DNA of 64,000 nt from Ponticoccus litoralis (GCF_039769985.1 NZ_JBDNCH010000002.1:3834115-3898114), one strand, 5' to 3'; shown: positions 49,386 through 61,415, numbered from the stretch's first letter. Numbers and translations: made by a program. The notes: generated by a model not told the origin, from the sequence alone.

Positions 49386-49658
49386 CTAGCTCTTGCAGGC
49401 CGCCTTGCGGGCCACGTAGTGACCGGCCTTCGAGAGATGCTTCATCTCTTTGTAAACCGCCGGGTAATGCACCTTGATCATCTGACCGTGCTTGTACTCC
49501 CACTCGGTATGCGCCGCCATGATCAGCTTTTTGGAGTAGGTGTAGGTCGCCGGGACCCAGACCTTGTCGTAGCAGGCCACGACCTGGCCCTCCCAGGCGA
49601 AGGCGGGCGCTGCGAAGGAAGCAATGGCAAGTGCCGCACCGGCAAGGACTTTTTTCAT
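49386..49658 (-). CDS. Small secreted protein of unknown function
   Basis: A 90-residue precursor with signal peptide MKKVLAGAALAIASFAAPAF cut after FAW or AFA. The mature part is basic and aromatic (YDKVWVPATYTYSKK, HTEWEYKHGQMIKVHYP) and has two cysteines, C29 and C88, that could form one disulfide in the periplasm. A ribosome site GGGAG precedes it. I do not recognise the family. Confidence 0.7.
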   Translation of the reverse strand: MKKVLAGAALAIASFAAPAFAWEGQVVACYDKVWVPATYTYSKKLIMAAHTEWEYKHGQMIKVHYPAVYKEMKHLSKAGHYVARKAACKS

Positions 49659-50090
49659 GATCTTTCTCCCAAGAAAAATTGATGGTCCTCAAACTGTAGC
49701 CAACAATTTCGTGAGAGCGCGACAGGAATTCCGGACTTGTCCGCGCAAAACGTCGCCTAACTCCGCATTTTCACCAGAAAATGTGGTTTCCGTGCCCCGG
49801 GTGCCATAGATTTGCAGCGCATCGGGGACCGGGTCCGGGCCATCAGGTTTTCGATAGCGGGAACAATTCCTGACATCGAAAAATTTGCGGCGCGCGCGCG
49901 TCACTCGTCGCATTAAGACACGAGATCAGTGATGCGCCCAAGGGGCGCGCAGCGGCTGCGCAAGCGCCCGCCGATGCCTTGACGCGCGACGCGCGGAAAC
50001 TGGCCGATCAATCGGCAGGAATGCCCGGCGTCATCGATACCGCCAGACCCCGGCCCGGAAAGGACTGGCGCAGCAGCGCCAGCCCCCGCA
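49659..50090 (-). other. 432-base gap upstream of the small secreted protein
   Basis: No gene supported. It should contain the promoter of the secreted protein. One short dyad CATTTT-CACCAG-AAAATG lies at 49766-49783. Open frames here have no ribosome site or family match. Confidence 0.5.
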
Positions 50091-50378
50091 TCACTCGGAG
50101 GTCTCGACCACCATCAGCTCGCGCTCAGAGGCGCCGCGCGCATGGTTCAGCGCCTCCTGGTAGGCGTCGGAATTGTAGCACTCGACCGCCGCCTCGACCG
50201 AGGGAAAGCGCGCCACGACGTTGCGCGGTAGTTCCTTGCCTTCCAGTTGCACGAACTTGCCACCCCGCGCGATGAAGGTGCCGCCATGGGCGGCGATCGC
50301 CGGTCCGGCGAGCTCGGCATACTTCCCGTAGGCCTCCGCATCCGTCACGGTGACGTGGGCAATCCACAATGCTGGCAT
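50091..50378 (-). CDS. DUF1330 family protein
   Basis: A 95-residue protein with the DUF1330 ferredoxin-like fold pattern: ALWIAHVTVTDAEAYGKYAE, GGTFIARGGK and ARFPSVEAAVECYNSDAYQE. It starts four bases after the alaS stop with a GGAGGATA ribosome site that overlaps the alaS end, so it is probably co-transcribed with alaS. Function unknown. Confidence 0.9.
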   Translation of the reverse strand: MPALWIAHVTVTDAEAYGKYAELAGPAIAAHGGTFIARGGKFVQLEGKELPRNVVARFPSVEAAVECYNSDAYQEALNHARGASERELMVVETSE

Positions 50379-50381
50379 ATC

Positions 50382-53055
50382 CTATCCTCCGATCACGGCC
50401 TCGGCTGCCTTGATGGCCGCCTCGGCATTTGTCACATCCTTGCCGCCGCCCTGCGCCATATCGGGACGTGCCGCCGCCGCCCTTTCCGCCCAGTTCCGCC
50501 ACCGCGGCCCTGACGAGATCGACGGCGGAAACGGCGCCGGTGCGGTCCTCGGTCACCCCGGCGGCCACCGCCGCCTTGTCGCCCGCATCGGCGATCAGCA
50601 GCACCGCGCCGGACCCGATCCGCGCCTTGTGCTCGTCGATCAGTGGCGGCAGGTCCTTTCCGGTCACCCCGGTGAGCACCTGAGCAACGAAGCGCACACC
50701 GTTGATTTCACGCGCTTCTTCGCCAGACTGCGCACCACCGCCGCCCATGGCAAGCTCGCGCCGCAGGCTGGCGACCTCGTTTTCCAGCTTGCGCCGCTCG
50801 TCCATCAGCGCCTGAACGCGCTCGACCGTCGATGCGCCGCTGGCCTTCAGCAGACCTTCGATGCCCGACAGAACCCTGTCGCGCCCGCGCAGCAGGTCCA
50901 TCGCCGCCTGCCCGGTCACCGCCTCGATCCGGCGCACACCGGAGGACGAGGCGCTTTCCGAGGTCAGGGCGAAGACGCCAATGTCGCCGGTCTGCTTCAC
51001 ATGCGTGCCGCCGCAGAGCTCAAGCGAATAGGTCGCGCCGTCCGTGCCCTTGCCCGAACCGCTCTTGCGGCCCATGGAGACCACACGCACCTCGTCGCCG
51101 TATTTCTCGCCAAAGAGCGCCTGCGCGCCGATCTCGCGCGCATCGTCCGGGGTCATGATCCGCGTCGAGACCGGGGCGTTCTGGCGGATGTAGGCATTCA
51201 CGTCCCGTTCGACCTGCGCGATCTCCTCCGCCGTCAGCGCCTTGCCGTGGCTGAAGTCGAACCGCAGACGGTCGGGCGCGTTCAACGACCCGCGCTGCGC
51301 CACGTGATCGCCAAGCGCCTCGCGCAGGGCCTCGTGAAGCAGGTGCGTGGCCGAGTGGTTGGCGCGGATGGTCCCGCGTCGCGCGTGATCGACCTCCAGT
51401 CCGACCGCATCGCCGCGCGACAGGGTACCCTTGTCGACCGTGACGTGATGCGCGAAGACGCGCCCGCCGCCCATCTTCTGGGTGTCGGTCACCGTCGCCC
51501 GCTCATCCTCGTTTTCAAGCCGCCGCAGCCAGCCGGTATCGCCGACCTGCCCGCCGCTCTCGCCGTAGAAGGGCGTCTGGTTGGTCACCACCCAGCCGGT
51601 CTCGCCGGCCTTCAGCGCGTCCACCACGGCGCCGTCGCGGACAAGCGCCAGAACCTGCCCCTCGGCGGCTTCGGTGTCATAGCCCAGGAACTCGGTTGCG
51701 CCATGGGTCTCGGCAAGGTCGAACCAGACCGCGCCATCCGCCGCCTCGCCCGAGCCGGACCAGGCGGCGCGCGCCTTGGCCTTCTGCTCGGCCATGGCGG
51801 CATCGAAACCCTCGGTGTCGACGCTGCGGCCCTTCTCGCGCAGAGCGTCCTGCGTCAGGTCGAGCGGAAAACCATAGGTGTCGTACAGCTTGAAGGCGAG
51901 CGCGCCGGGCAGCGCGGCATCCTCCGCCAGCCCCGCCAGCTCGTCGTCCAGCAGCTTCAGACCCCGGTCCAGCGTCTGCTTGAAGCGGGTCTCTTCGCCC
52001 AGAAGCGTCTCTTCGATCAGCGCCTTGGCCTGCCCCAGCTCGGGATAGGCAGCGCCCATCTGGCGCACCAGCGCGGGCACCAGCCGGTGCATCACCGGAT
52101 CCTGTGCACCCAGCAGATGCGCATGGCGCATGGCACGCCGCATGATCCGCCGCAGCACGTAGCCGCGCCCGTCGTTCGAGGGCATCACCCCGTCGGCGAT
52201 CAGGAAAGAGGTCGACCGCAGGTGGTCCGCAATCACCCGGTGGTGCATCTTGCCCGGCCCGTCCGGGTCGCTGCTGGTGGCATCCGCCGAGGCCTCGATC
52301 AACGAGCGCATCAGGTCGGTGTCATAGTTGTCATGCTTGCCCTGCAACAACGCGCCGATCCGCTCCAGCCCCATGCCGGTATCGATCGACTGCATGTCGA
52401 GCGCCTTCATCGAGCCGTCCTCGAACTGCTCGTTCTGCATGAAGACGACGTTCCAGATCTCGATGAAGCGGTCGCCGTCCTCCTCGGGCGATCCCGGGGG
52501 GCCGCCCCAGACCTCGGGCCCGTGGTCGAAGAAGATCTCGGTGCAGGGGCCGCAGGGACCGGTCGGCCCCATCTGCCAGAAGTTGTCCGATGTCGCGATC
52601 CGGATGATCCGGCTTTCGGGAATGCCCACCTTCTTCCAAAGCTCGAAGGCCTCGTCGTCGGTGTGGTAGACCGTGGTGTAAAGCCGCTCCGACGGAATGT
52701 CGAAACCCTTGGTGATCAGCTCGTAGGCAAAGGGGATGGCCTCAGGCTTGAAGTAATCGCCGAAGGAGAAATTCCCCAGCATCTCGAAGAAGGTATGATG
52801 CCGCGCCGTATAGCCGACATTGTCCAGATCGTTGTGCTTGCCGCCCGCGCGCACACATTTCTGCGCCGTGGTCGCGCGCTGGTAATCGCCCTTCTCGACG
52901 CCGGTGAAGCGGTTCTTGAACTGCACCATGCCCGAGTTGACGAACATCAGCGTCGGGTCGTTGCGCGGCACCAGCGGGCTCGACGGCACGATCTGATGCC
53001 CCTGCTTCTCGAAATAGGTCAGAAAGGTCGAACGGATGTCGTTCAGGCTTGCCAT
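50382..53055 (-). CDS. alaS: Alanyl-tRNA synthetase, frameshifted near its C-terminus
   Basis: About 890 residues after correction. Class II catalytic core with FEKQGHQIVPSSPLVPRNDP and the editing-domain zinc motif ATHLLHEALREALG plus ELCGGTHVKQTGDIG. It charges tRNA-Ala and, through the G3-U70 pair, tmRNA. An extra base at about 50469 separates ELGGKGGGG from RPDMAQGGGKDVTNAE in the C-terminal domain. ATG 53053-53055 (MASLNDIRSTF) is standard. Confidence 0.96.
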
Positions 53056-53174
53056 GGTCGGGGGCCTCTTCTCGGGCGTGTCTCGGGTCTGGCCAGATGT
53101 ATCCGCCACCGCAGGGACTGTCCACGCCGTTCCATATCCATACGGCACGCCACCCTGCCCAAGCGCGCCTCCCC

Positions 53175-53206
53175 CTGCTTCTCTGGTCTTCAAATACCTT
53201 GAAGGG
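53175..53206 (+). repeat. Recurrent intergenic motif, copy 5
   Basis: CTGCTTCTCTGGTCTTCAAA followed by TACCTTGAAGGG lies upstream of alaS, 120 bases from its start and in the opposite orientation. It is one of the best matches to copy 1. Confidence 0.7.
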
Positions 53207-53270
53207 CGAGCGCGGCGAGCGGGCGGTAAAGCCTCCCCGGACGGTCGGGCGCGCCGGCGCCCGAAACCGC

Positions 53271-53301
53271 AAAAGCAAAAGGGCGCCCGCAAAGGCGCCC
53301 C
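53271..53301 (-). terminator. Rho-independent terminator of recA
   Basis: On the minus strand GGGCGCC-TTTGCG-GGCGCCC is followed by TTTTGCTTTT, starting 22 bases after the recA stop. Confidence 0.8.
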
Positions 53302-53322
53302 CGTCATCCGATCCGCCGAGGA

Positions 53323-54396
53323 TCAATCCTCGTCGTCGACCATGTCCGAGTCGTCGTCGCGCATGTTGAAATCCAACCCATGGGCGGCGCGGATCTTGTC
53401 CTCGACCTCCAGCGCCACGCGGGAATTCTCGCGCAGGTAGTTCTTGGCGTTCTCGCGCCCCTGCCCGATCCGCTCGTCGCCATAGCTGTACCAAGAGCCC
53501 GACTTGTCCACGACACCGGCCTTCACGCCCAGATCCAGCAACTCGCCCATCTTCGAGATGCCTTCGCCATACATGATGTCGAACTCGACCTGCTTGAACG
53601 GCGGCGCCACCTTGTTCTTCACCACCTTCACGCGGGTCGCGTTGCCGACCACCTCGTCCCGATCCTTGATCGAGCCGATGCGGCGGATGTCCAGACGCAC
53701 CGAGGAGTAGAACTTCAGCGCGTTGCCGCCGGTCGTCGTCTCGGGCGAGCCGAACATGACGCCGATCTTCATGCGGATCTGGTTGATGAAGATCACCATG
53801 CAGCCCGAGCGGTTGATCGAGCCGGTCAGCTTGCGCATGGCCTGGCTCATCAGGCGGGCATGCACGCCGACCGAGGAATCGCCCATGTCGCCTTCAAGCT
53901 CGCTTTTCGGCGTCAGTGCGGCAACCGAGTCGACCACGACAAGGCTGACGGCGCCGGACCGCACCAGCGTATCGGTGATCTCCAGCGCCTGTTCGCCGGT
54001 GTCGGGCTGCGAGATCAGCAGCTCGTCCAGATCGACGCCCAGCTTCTTGGCATATTGCGGGTCCAGCGCGTGTTCGGCGTCGACAAAGGCGCAGACGCCG
54101 CCCTTCTTCTGTTCCTCTGCAATGGCATGCAGGGTCAGGGTCGTCTTGCCAGAGCTTTCCGGTCCGTAGATCTCGATGATCCGGCCCTTGGGCAGACCGC
54201 CGATCCCCAGGGCGATATCCAGACCCAGCGACCCGGTCGAGGTCGCCTCGATGTCCTTCATGGCATTGTCGCCGCCCATCTTCATGATGGAGCCCTTGCC
54301 GAACTGCCGTTCGATCTGGGCCAGGGCGCTGTCCAGTGCCTTTTTCTTGTCCGCGTTGCGCTTGTTGTCCATGCTCAGAAGATCTGCCGTTGCCAT
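53323..54396 (-). CDS. recA: Recombinase RecA
   Basis: A 357-residue recombinase: Walker A GPESSGKTT at 78-86, Walker B LVVVDSVAALTP, and NQIRMKIGVMFGSPETTTGG in the DNA-binding L2 region. The acidic C-terminal tail (DDDSDMVDDED) is typical. It drives homologous recombination and LexA self-cleavage. AAGGAGCC precedes the ATG, and an SOS box lies 49 bases upstream. Confidence 0.98.
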   Translation of the reverse strand: MATADLLSMDNKRNADKKKALDSALAQIERQFGKGSIMKMGGDNAMKDIEATSTGSLGLDIALGIGGLPKGRIIEIYGPESSGKTTLTLHAIAEEQKKGGVCAFVDAEHALDPQYAKKLGVDLDELLISQPDTGEQALEITDTLVRSGAVSLVVVDSVAALTPKSELEGDMGDSSVGVHARLMSQAMRKLTGSINRSGCMVIFINQIRMKIGVMFGSPETTTGGNALKFYSSVRLDIRRIGSIKDRDEVVGNATRVKVVKNKVAPPFKQVEFDIMYGEGISKMGELLDLGVKAGVVDKSGSWYSYGDERIGQGRENAKNYLRENSRVALEVEDKIRAAHGLDFNMRDDDSDMVDDED

Positions 54397-54444
54397 GTTT
54401 GGCTCCTTATTTCACACGCACCCGGGCGCGGCAATCGCTGCTTT

Positions 54445-54459
54445 GTTCGCCACTTGTTC
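54445..54459 (-). promoter_or_regulatory. Alphaproteobacterial LexA (SOS) box upstream of recA
   Basis: GTTC-GCCACTT-GTTC matches the direct-repeat GTTC-N7-GTTC operator of alphaproteobacterial LexA exactly, at the expected place before recA. Confidence 0.85.
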
Positions 54460-54564
54460 CAAAGCAATATGTGGACAAAATGAGAACACTTCAAGTCGAA
54501 ACTTCCCTTCCCCAGACTGCGCCACGATGGTTAAAGGAATGTTGACGGCTGTGGAGATTGTTGG

Positions 54565-55159
54565 ATGCTGGTGTTCTGGAAGCAGCGGCTGGTGATGCTG
54601 ATGGTGCCCAAGACGGGCACGTCCGCCTATGAAGCGGCGCTTGGGCACCATGCCTCGATGGTGGTCAACGATCCGCCGGAACTGAAGCACGCGCCCGTCT
54701 ACCGCTACAACCGCTTCTTCCGCCCGATGTTCGAACGGGTCGGCGGCGCGGATCTGGAACTGCTTGCCGTGGTCCGCGAGCCGATTTCCTGGCTGGGGTC
54801 GTGGTACAGATATCGCCAGCGCGATTTCCTCGACGGGCGCAAGACCTCGACCAGGGGCATGACATTCGACGCATTCTGCCAGGCCTATGCCGGGGGCGAC
54901 CGGCTCGCCCTTTGCCAATGTCGGCAGTCAGGCGAAGTTCGTCGAGCCGCGCCCCAACGGCGTCGCCATCACGCATCTGTACAAATACGAGAACCAGTCC
55001 GGCCTGCTGGATTTCCTCGAAGACCGGCTGTCGATGAAGATCGACCTGCCGCGCGAAAACGTCTCTCCCCGGCGCGCGACAGAGCTTTCCCCGGAGACCG
55101 AGGAAAAGCTGCGCCGCAAATGCGCCGAGGATTTCGCGGTCTGGGACCGGGCCCTGTAG
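54565..55159 (+). CDS. Sulfotransferase-like protein, frameshifted
   Basis: About 197 residues after correction. The N-terminus VMLMVPKTGTSAYEAAL resembles the PAPS 5'-phosphate loop of sulfotransferases, and LLAVVREPISWLGSWYRYR matches their 3'-phosphate motif. One extra base near 54900 separates AYAGGD from GSPFANVGSQAKFV. It is short for a full sulfotransferase, though small Rhodobacterales members of this kind exist. It is divergent from recA and convergent with dctD. Acceptor unknown. Confidence 0.75.
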
Positions 55160-55181
55160 CCCGGTCCATAGGTCGTGGGCT

Positions 55182-56516
<1,335 letters not shown>

Positions 56517-56526
56517 ACTGCTGTCT

Positions 56527-58296
56527 TTACTCCGCAGCTTCCGTCTTTTCATTCAGAACGGGCAGCTGCATTTCGAACACAGCGCCCCCGTCCTCGCCAT
56601 TGCGCGCGGTCAGGCGACCGCCCAGTTCGGACACGATGCCCGAGGAAATCGCCAGTCCCAGACCCACCCCGTCGCCGGGCTGCTTGGTCGTGTAGAATGG
56701 CTCGAACAGCGACTCGAGATCGGCGATCCCGTGCCCGTTGTCGCGCACGCTGAGCGTGGCGGTTTCCCCCGCCGCGAGGATGATTTCCACCTCCGGGTCA
56801 TCCACAGACTTGGTGGCATCCAGCGCATTGCGCAAGAGGTTCACCAGAACCTGCTCGATGCGCATGCTGTCACCCATCACCATAACAGGTTGGTCCGGAA
56901 GGATTTTCGAGATCCGGACCCGGCGGGATTTCAGCTGTGGTTCCATCATCGACAGGGCAGAGGCCAGCGCGCCCGCCATGTCGACGGGGGTGAAGACCGC
57001 CTGCCCCTTGCGGGCGTAGGACTTCAACTGGCGGGTGATGGCGCCCATGCGTTCGATCAGGTCGTCGATGCGGTGGAAGGCGCTCAGCGCCTCGTCGGGG
57101 CGGTTGCGGTTCACCAGAAGGCGCGCGCCCGCGAGGTAGGTCTTCATCGCCGCCAGCGGCTGGTTGAGCTCGTGGCTGACCGCCGCCGACATCTCGCCCA
57201 GGGCCGCAAGCTTCGAGGACTGCTCGAGGCTCTGCTCGGCCACGGTCAGGTTCTTCTGCACACGCTCGCGCTCTGCGATCTCGCGCTGAAGCCGGGCGTT
57301 CAGGGCGCGCAATTCGGTGGATTCGCGCTGGAACAGCGCCATCCGCAGCGCCGTCTTGCGCGACAGCGCGTAGAAGACCAGCGCGGTCAGGATGGCGAAG
57401 CCCATGATTTCCAGCGCCAGCACGGCGTTCACCCGCTCGCGCACCGAGGCATAGGTGGTGAAGGTCGTCAGCGTCCAGCCGCGGAAGGGAATGCGCCCGT
57501 CGATGCGCATCACCGCCTCGCCCCGCAGGTAGGCGTCGGCCTCCTGCGCGGTCCAGTCGGCGGTGGCGCGGATGGCGCGTTCGATGGCGCCGTCGGCGGG
57601 CTGGCGTTCCAGCGCCTCCTGCGGGGTCAGCCCGCGCCAGCGCGGTTCCGTCGCAAGGATGATGGTGCCCGCGCTGTCGGTGACCATGACCGCGTCCGAG
57701 ATCCCCGCCCAGGCGCGTTCGAACTTTGCCAGGTCGACCTCGACCACGATCACGCCGACCGTCTCGCCGGTGCTTTCCATCCGGCGCGCATAGGTGAAGC
57801 TGTAGTTGCCGGTCTCGCGCGCAATGGCGGTGAAGACGGTGGTATTGGCGCGCAGGGCGTCGACGAAATAGGGCGTCTCGCGGTGGTTCTCGCCCAGCCG
57901 GTTGCGGTCGGTGGCGGCCACGGTGCGGCCATCCTTGTCCAGCAGCATCAGCGAGGCCGCGCCGATCTCGTCCACGAAAGAGATCAGCCGCTGCGAGGAC
58001 TGGCTGTAGTCCTGCGCGTTCAGGGCCGCAATCAGCGCGGCGTCACGCGCCAGAAGCTGCGGCACGATGGCGTTGCGGCGCAATTCAGAGATCAGGTTGC
58101 CGGAATAAAGCGCCAGCCGCAGTTCCGCGCGATTGCGCGTCGTCTCGGTGAAACGCTCGGTCAGCATCCAGTTGGTGACCCAGATCGTCGCGACCGCCGT
58201 CAGCAACAGCGTGACCAGCGCGGTCTGCGCCCGGCCCGAAAACGGGCCGGACCGGCGCGGGCGGCGGGTCTGGGGGGCTGGCGTGGGGTCAGACAT
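56527..58296 (-). CDS. dctB: C4-dicarboxylate-type sensor histidine kinase DctB
   Basis: A 589-residue kinase with a membrane span near residues 25-45, a periplasmic double-Cache-type sensor (LMLLDKDGRTVAATDRNR, FTYARRMESTGETVGVIVVE), a second span near 300-320, a coiled coil, a HisKA with AAVSHELNQPLAAMKTYLAG and an HATPase (NLLRNALDA, GVGLGLAISSGIV). It forms a two-component pair with the following dctD. Dicarboxylate sensing is by family; no TRAP genes are adjacent here, so the target may be remote. Confidence 0.93.
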   Translation of the reverse strand: MSDPTPAPQTRRPRRSGPFSGRAQTALVTLLLTAVATIWVTNWMLTERFTETTRNRAELRLALYSGNLISELRRNAIVPQLLARDAALIAALNAQDYSQSSQRLISFVDEIGAASLMLLDKDGRTVAATDRNRLGENHRETPYFVDALRANTTVFTAIARETGNYSFTYARRMESTGETVGVIVVEVDLAKFERAWAGISDAVMVTDSAGTIILATEPRWRGLTPQEALERQPADGAIERAIRATADWTAQEADAYLRGEAVMRIDGRIPFRGWTLTTFTTYASVRERVNAVLALEIMGFAILTALVFYALSRKTALRMALFQRESTELRALNARLQREIAERERVQKNLTVAEQSLEQSSKLAALGEMSAAVSHELNQPLAAMKTYLAGARLLVNRNRPDEALSAFHRIDDLIERMGAITRQLKSYARKGQAVFTPVDMAGALASALSMMEPQLKSRRVRISKILPDQPVMVMGDSMRIEQVLVNLLRNALDATKSVDDPEVEIILAAGETATLSVRDNGHGIADLESLFEPFYTTKQPGDGVGLGLAISSGIVSELGGRLTARNGEDGGAVFEMQLPVLNEKTEAAE

Positions 58297-58333
58297 GCCG
58301 GGCAGAATAGGCTTGACCGGCCCCACTCTCAAG

Positions 58334-58999
58334 TCAGGCGCTCGCCAGCGCCTCTGTCAGATGGGCGAAAAGGCGCGCACCATCCTCGTTGCCATGGGCG
58401 CTTTCCGCCGCCCGTTCGGGATGCGGCATCATCCCCAGCACGCGGCGGTTCTCTGACAGGACGCCCGCGATGTCACGGGCCGAGCCATTGGGGTTGTCGG
58501 TGTAGCGGAAAGCCACCAGCCCCTCGCCCTCCAGCCGGTCCAGTGTCGCCCCGTCCGCGAAATAGTTGCCGTCGTGATGCGCGATCGGCAGGGCGATCTC
58601 TGCCCCGGCGCCGTAACCATCGGTATAGACGCTGTTGCCCTCGGAGCGCAGGCCCACCGTGCGGCAGATGTATTTCAGCCCGGCATTGCGCAACAGCGCC
58701 CCCGGCAGAAGCCCGGTTTCGGTCAGCACCCGGAAGCCGTTGCAGATGCCAAGGACAAAGCCGCCGCGCTCCGCATGCGCCTTGACGGCGCCGACGATGG
58801 GCGCATTGGCGGCGATGGCGCCGCAGCGCAGGTAATCCCCGAAAGAGAAGCCACCCGGAACGCCGACGATGTCCACGCCCGAGGGCAGCGCCGTATCCTT
58901 GTGCCAGACCATCTGCACATCCAGTCCGGCGTTGCGAAAGGCCGTGGCCATGTCGCGGTCGCAATTGGACCCGGGGAAGACGATGACGGCGGCTTTCAT
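58334..58999 (-). CDS. purQ: Phosphoribosylformylglycinamidine synthase, glutaminase subunit PurQ
   Basis: A 221-residue class I glutamine amidotransferase: VFPGSNCDRDMATAF at the start, GGFSFGDYLRCGAIAANAP, nucleophile cysteine in GICNGFRVL and catalytic histidine in MMPHPERAAE. It supplies ammonia to PurL for FGAM synthesis. It usually neighbours purS; here a chemoreceptor gene lies between them. No stop separates its frame from the broken receptor frame upstream, which is an artefact of the receptor frameshift. Confidence 0.95.
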   Translation of the reverse strand: MKAAVIVFPGSNCDRDMATAFRNAGLDVQMVWHKDTALPSGVDIVGVPGGFSFGDYLRCGAIAANAPIVGAVKAHAERGGFVLGICNGFRVLTETGLLPGALLRNAGLKYICRTVGLRSEGNSVYTDGYGAGAEIALPIAHHDGNYFADGATLDRLEGEGLVAFRYTDNPNGSARDIAGVLSENRRVLGMMPHPERAAESAHGNEDGARLFAHLTEALASA

Positions 59000-59144
59000 G
59001 GGCAGGCTCCTCGGCTGGAACGGCAGGACGGAAGGGATCGCCGGATTCGGCGCTCTGTCGCGGCTTCTAGCACAAGAGGCGCGCAAGGGAAGCGTCGCCC
59101 GCGTCGCAACAGGGGGCGTTGTGACCCACGGTGGGGCTTTCTGC

Positions 59145-61078
59145 TCAGAATTCGTCCCAGTCGCCCGGCGTGGCCTCGGCAGGCACCGCAGGCCGGGACG
59201 ATGCGCGCCCCGCCGTCGCGACGGCCCTCGGCATGTCTTGCGGGCTGTCCCTGCGGCTGGGGCTGGCGGCCACCACGGCCTCGCGCCAGCCGCCGGACTG
59301 CGCCGGTTCCCCCGGGCGCTGCCGGTCTGGAACCGGCCCAGCGTCAGGGCAAGGCGCTCTGCCTCGATGTTCAGCCCCTGCCCCGCCGCGCTCATCTCTT
59401 CGACAATGGCGGCGTTCTGCTGGGTCGTGCCCTCGAGGGTCTGCACGCTTTCGTTGATCTCGCCCATGCTGGTGGTCTGCTGGCGGACTGCTGCGGCGAC
59501 ACCGCTCATCAACGTGCCCAGCTTCTCGATCTGTTCCTGAACCTCCGTCAGCGAGCTGCCGGTGCGCTGCACCAGTTCGCTGCCCTGCCGGACCTCTTCA
59601 CCCGACGAGGTGATCAACGTCTTGATCTCCTGCGCCGACAGGGCCGCGGTCTGCGCAAGGCTGCGCACCTCCGAGGCGACAACGGCAAAGCCCTTGCCCG
59701 CCGCCCCGGCCCGCGCCGCCTCGACCCCCGCGTTCAGGGCCAGCAGGTTGGTCTGGAAGGCGATGTCGTCGATGGCCGTAATGATCTGGCCGATCTTCTC
59801 CGAGCTTGCCTCGACCCGGTTGATCGCCTCGATGGCGCTGCGCACCACCGCGCCGCTTTCGTTGGCAAGGGTGCGGCTGGCGCCCGCCAGCATGTCGGCG
59901 TCATCGACGTTTCCGGCAATCTCCCGGGAAGAACCTGCCAGCCGGTTCAGGGCCTCGGCGCTTTCGATCAGGGTCGCGGCCTGCCCCTCGACGCGGCGGG
60001 CGATCTCATCGGTGGTCGCGCTGATCTCGGCAGCGCTGTTGCGCACCGTCAGGGCAACGCCGTCGGCTTCGTCGAGGGCCCGTGCAAGGCTTTCGACTCC
60101 GTGATCGAAATCGTCACGCAGGCCCTGATACTCCGCCGGAAAGGCCGCGCCCTCGATCCGGGCAGTGAGATCGCGCTCGGCCAGCCGCGCCAGCCCCCCG
60201 CGCAGGGCTGCGACAACCCGCTCCTGTTCCTGCCTGCGCAGCGCGGTCTGCGCCTCCACCGTTTGCGCCTCGATCAGCTGACTGCGGAAGCCGTCGACCA
60301 CGCGCGCCGTCTGGCCCAGGGCGTCCGGGCGATCGGTTTCCGGCACCGGGCTGTCCAGATCGCCCAAGCTCATCGCCTGCAACCGGTCCGAGATACGCGT
60401 CATCGGGCGCAGCGCCCCGGACAGCAGCGCCAGCACAAGACCCACCCCCAGCACCGCCGCCGTCACCGTGACGAGGATCGTCTTGCGCATCAGGCCAGAG
60501 ACCTGCGCATCGACCACCGTGCGATCAACGCCGACGTAAAAGATCCCGACGGGCCGCCCGTCGGCGCCCATGATCGGCTGATACAGCGTGTAATAGGGCC
60601 TGCCGAGGATCACCGCCTCGCCCCGGAAGGCCTGTCCCACCATCATCGCGGCATGCACGGGGCTCTCGCGGCCAAGCCATGTGCCCACCGCGCGGCTGCC
60701 GTCGGGCTTGACGATATTGGTGGTCAGGCGGAGGAAATCGCCCTCTTCCGGCACCCAGCCGAACAGCGTCGCCGTTTCGCCCGAGATGCGCCCGACCGAA
60801 TCGATCAGGTCATGCCCGGCGATTTCCGGCACGGCGTCCCAGCGCAGGCCTGCAACGGTCCCGGCGGTGTCCGTCTCGACCCCGATCCCGGGAAACGCCC
60901 GCGCGAAGCGGTCGATCAGGATCCGCAGCGACTGGTTCTGGCGCTGCTGCGCCGTCTCCCGTGCCGCCGCGCCCGCCTCCAGGAGGAACATGGCCGCCAG
61001 TCCAAGGCAGACACAGAAAAGCAGCGCCGAGAACCCCAGTCCCAGCACCGCTTTCAAGGAATTTCCGAACCGTTTCAT
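59145..61078 (-). CDS. Methyl-accepting chemotaxis protein, frameshifted near its C-terminus
   Basis: About 644 residues after correction. A span near 10-32, a periplasmic single-Cache domain (LTTNIVKPDGSRAVGTWLG, YYTLYQPIMGADGRPVGIFY), a second span near 180-205, HAMP (RPMTRISDRLQAMSLGDLD) and the signalling tip IDDIAFQTNLLALNAGVEAA. One base appears missing near 59313-59317; beyond it the frame ends in GDWDEF, a CheR/CheB tether-like pentapeptide typical of receptors. Start MKRFGNSLKAVLG is chosen over an upstream TTG. It sits between purS and purQ on the same strand. Confidence 0.92.
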
Positions 61079-61184
61079 CACGCGCGCCCCAAGCTGCAGA
61101 ACCTTGGGGCCGGTGATCGCGAATTTCAGCAAAGGACCGATTAACGAGGCCCCGCCTTTTCGCCGGGATTTGAAGAAAGTCCGG

Positions 61185-61415
61185 TCAGATCGTCTCGAAT
61201 CGGTAGCTTTCGATCACCGTGTTGGCGAGCAGCTTCTCGCACATCTCGGCAATCGTCTCGTCGCTGGTTCCGTCCTCCAGATCCAGTTCGATCACCTTGC
61301 CCTGACGCACCGCGTCGACCCCGGAAAAGCCCAGCGATCCAAGCGCATGGCGCACCGCCTCGCCCTGGGGGTCGAGAACGCCGTCCTTCAGCATCACATG
61401 CACGCGTACCTTCAT
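61185..61415 (-). CDS. purS: Phosphoribosylformylglycinamidine synthase subunit PurS
   Basis: A 76-residue subunit that bridges PurL and PurQ: MKVRVHVMLKDGVLDPQGEA, then HALGSLGFSGVDAVRQGKVI and a C-terminal IESYRFE. Full length and intact. It is separated from purQ by the 1.9-kb chemoreceptor gene. The upstream open frame to 61478 is dropped in favour of the conserved start. Confidence 0.95.
   Translation of the reverse strand: MKVRVHVMLKDGVLDPQGEAVRHALGSLGFSGVDAVRQGKVIELDLEDGTSDETIAEMCEKLLANTVIESYRFETI

Noticed and set aside
58334..61132. An apparent chemoreceptor-PurQ fusion protein of 932 residues
   Set aside because: The fusion results from a one-base frameshift near 59315. In the correct frame the receptor ends with DWDEF and a stop at 59145, and purQ has its own start at 58999.
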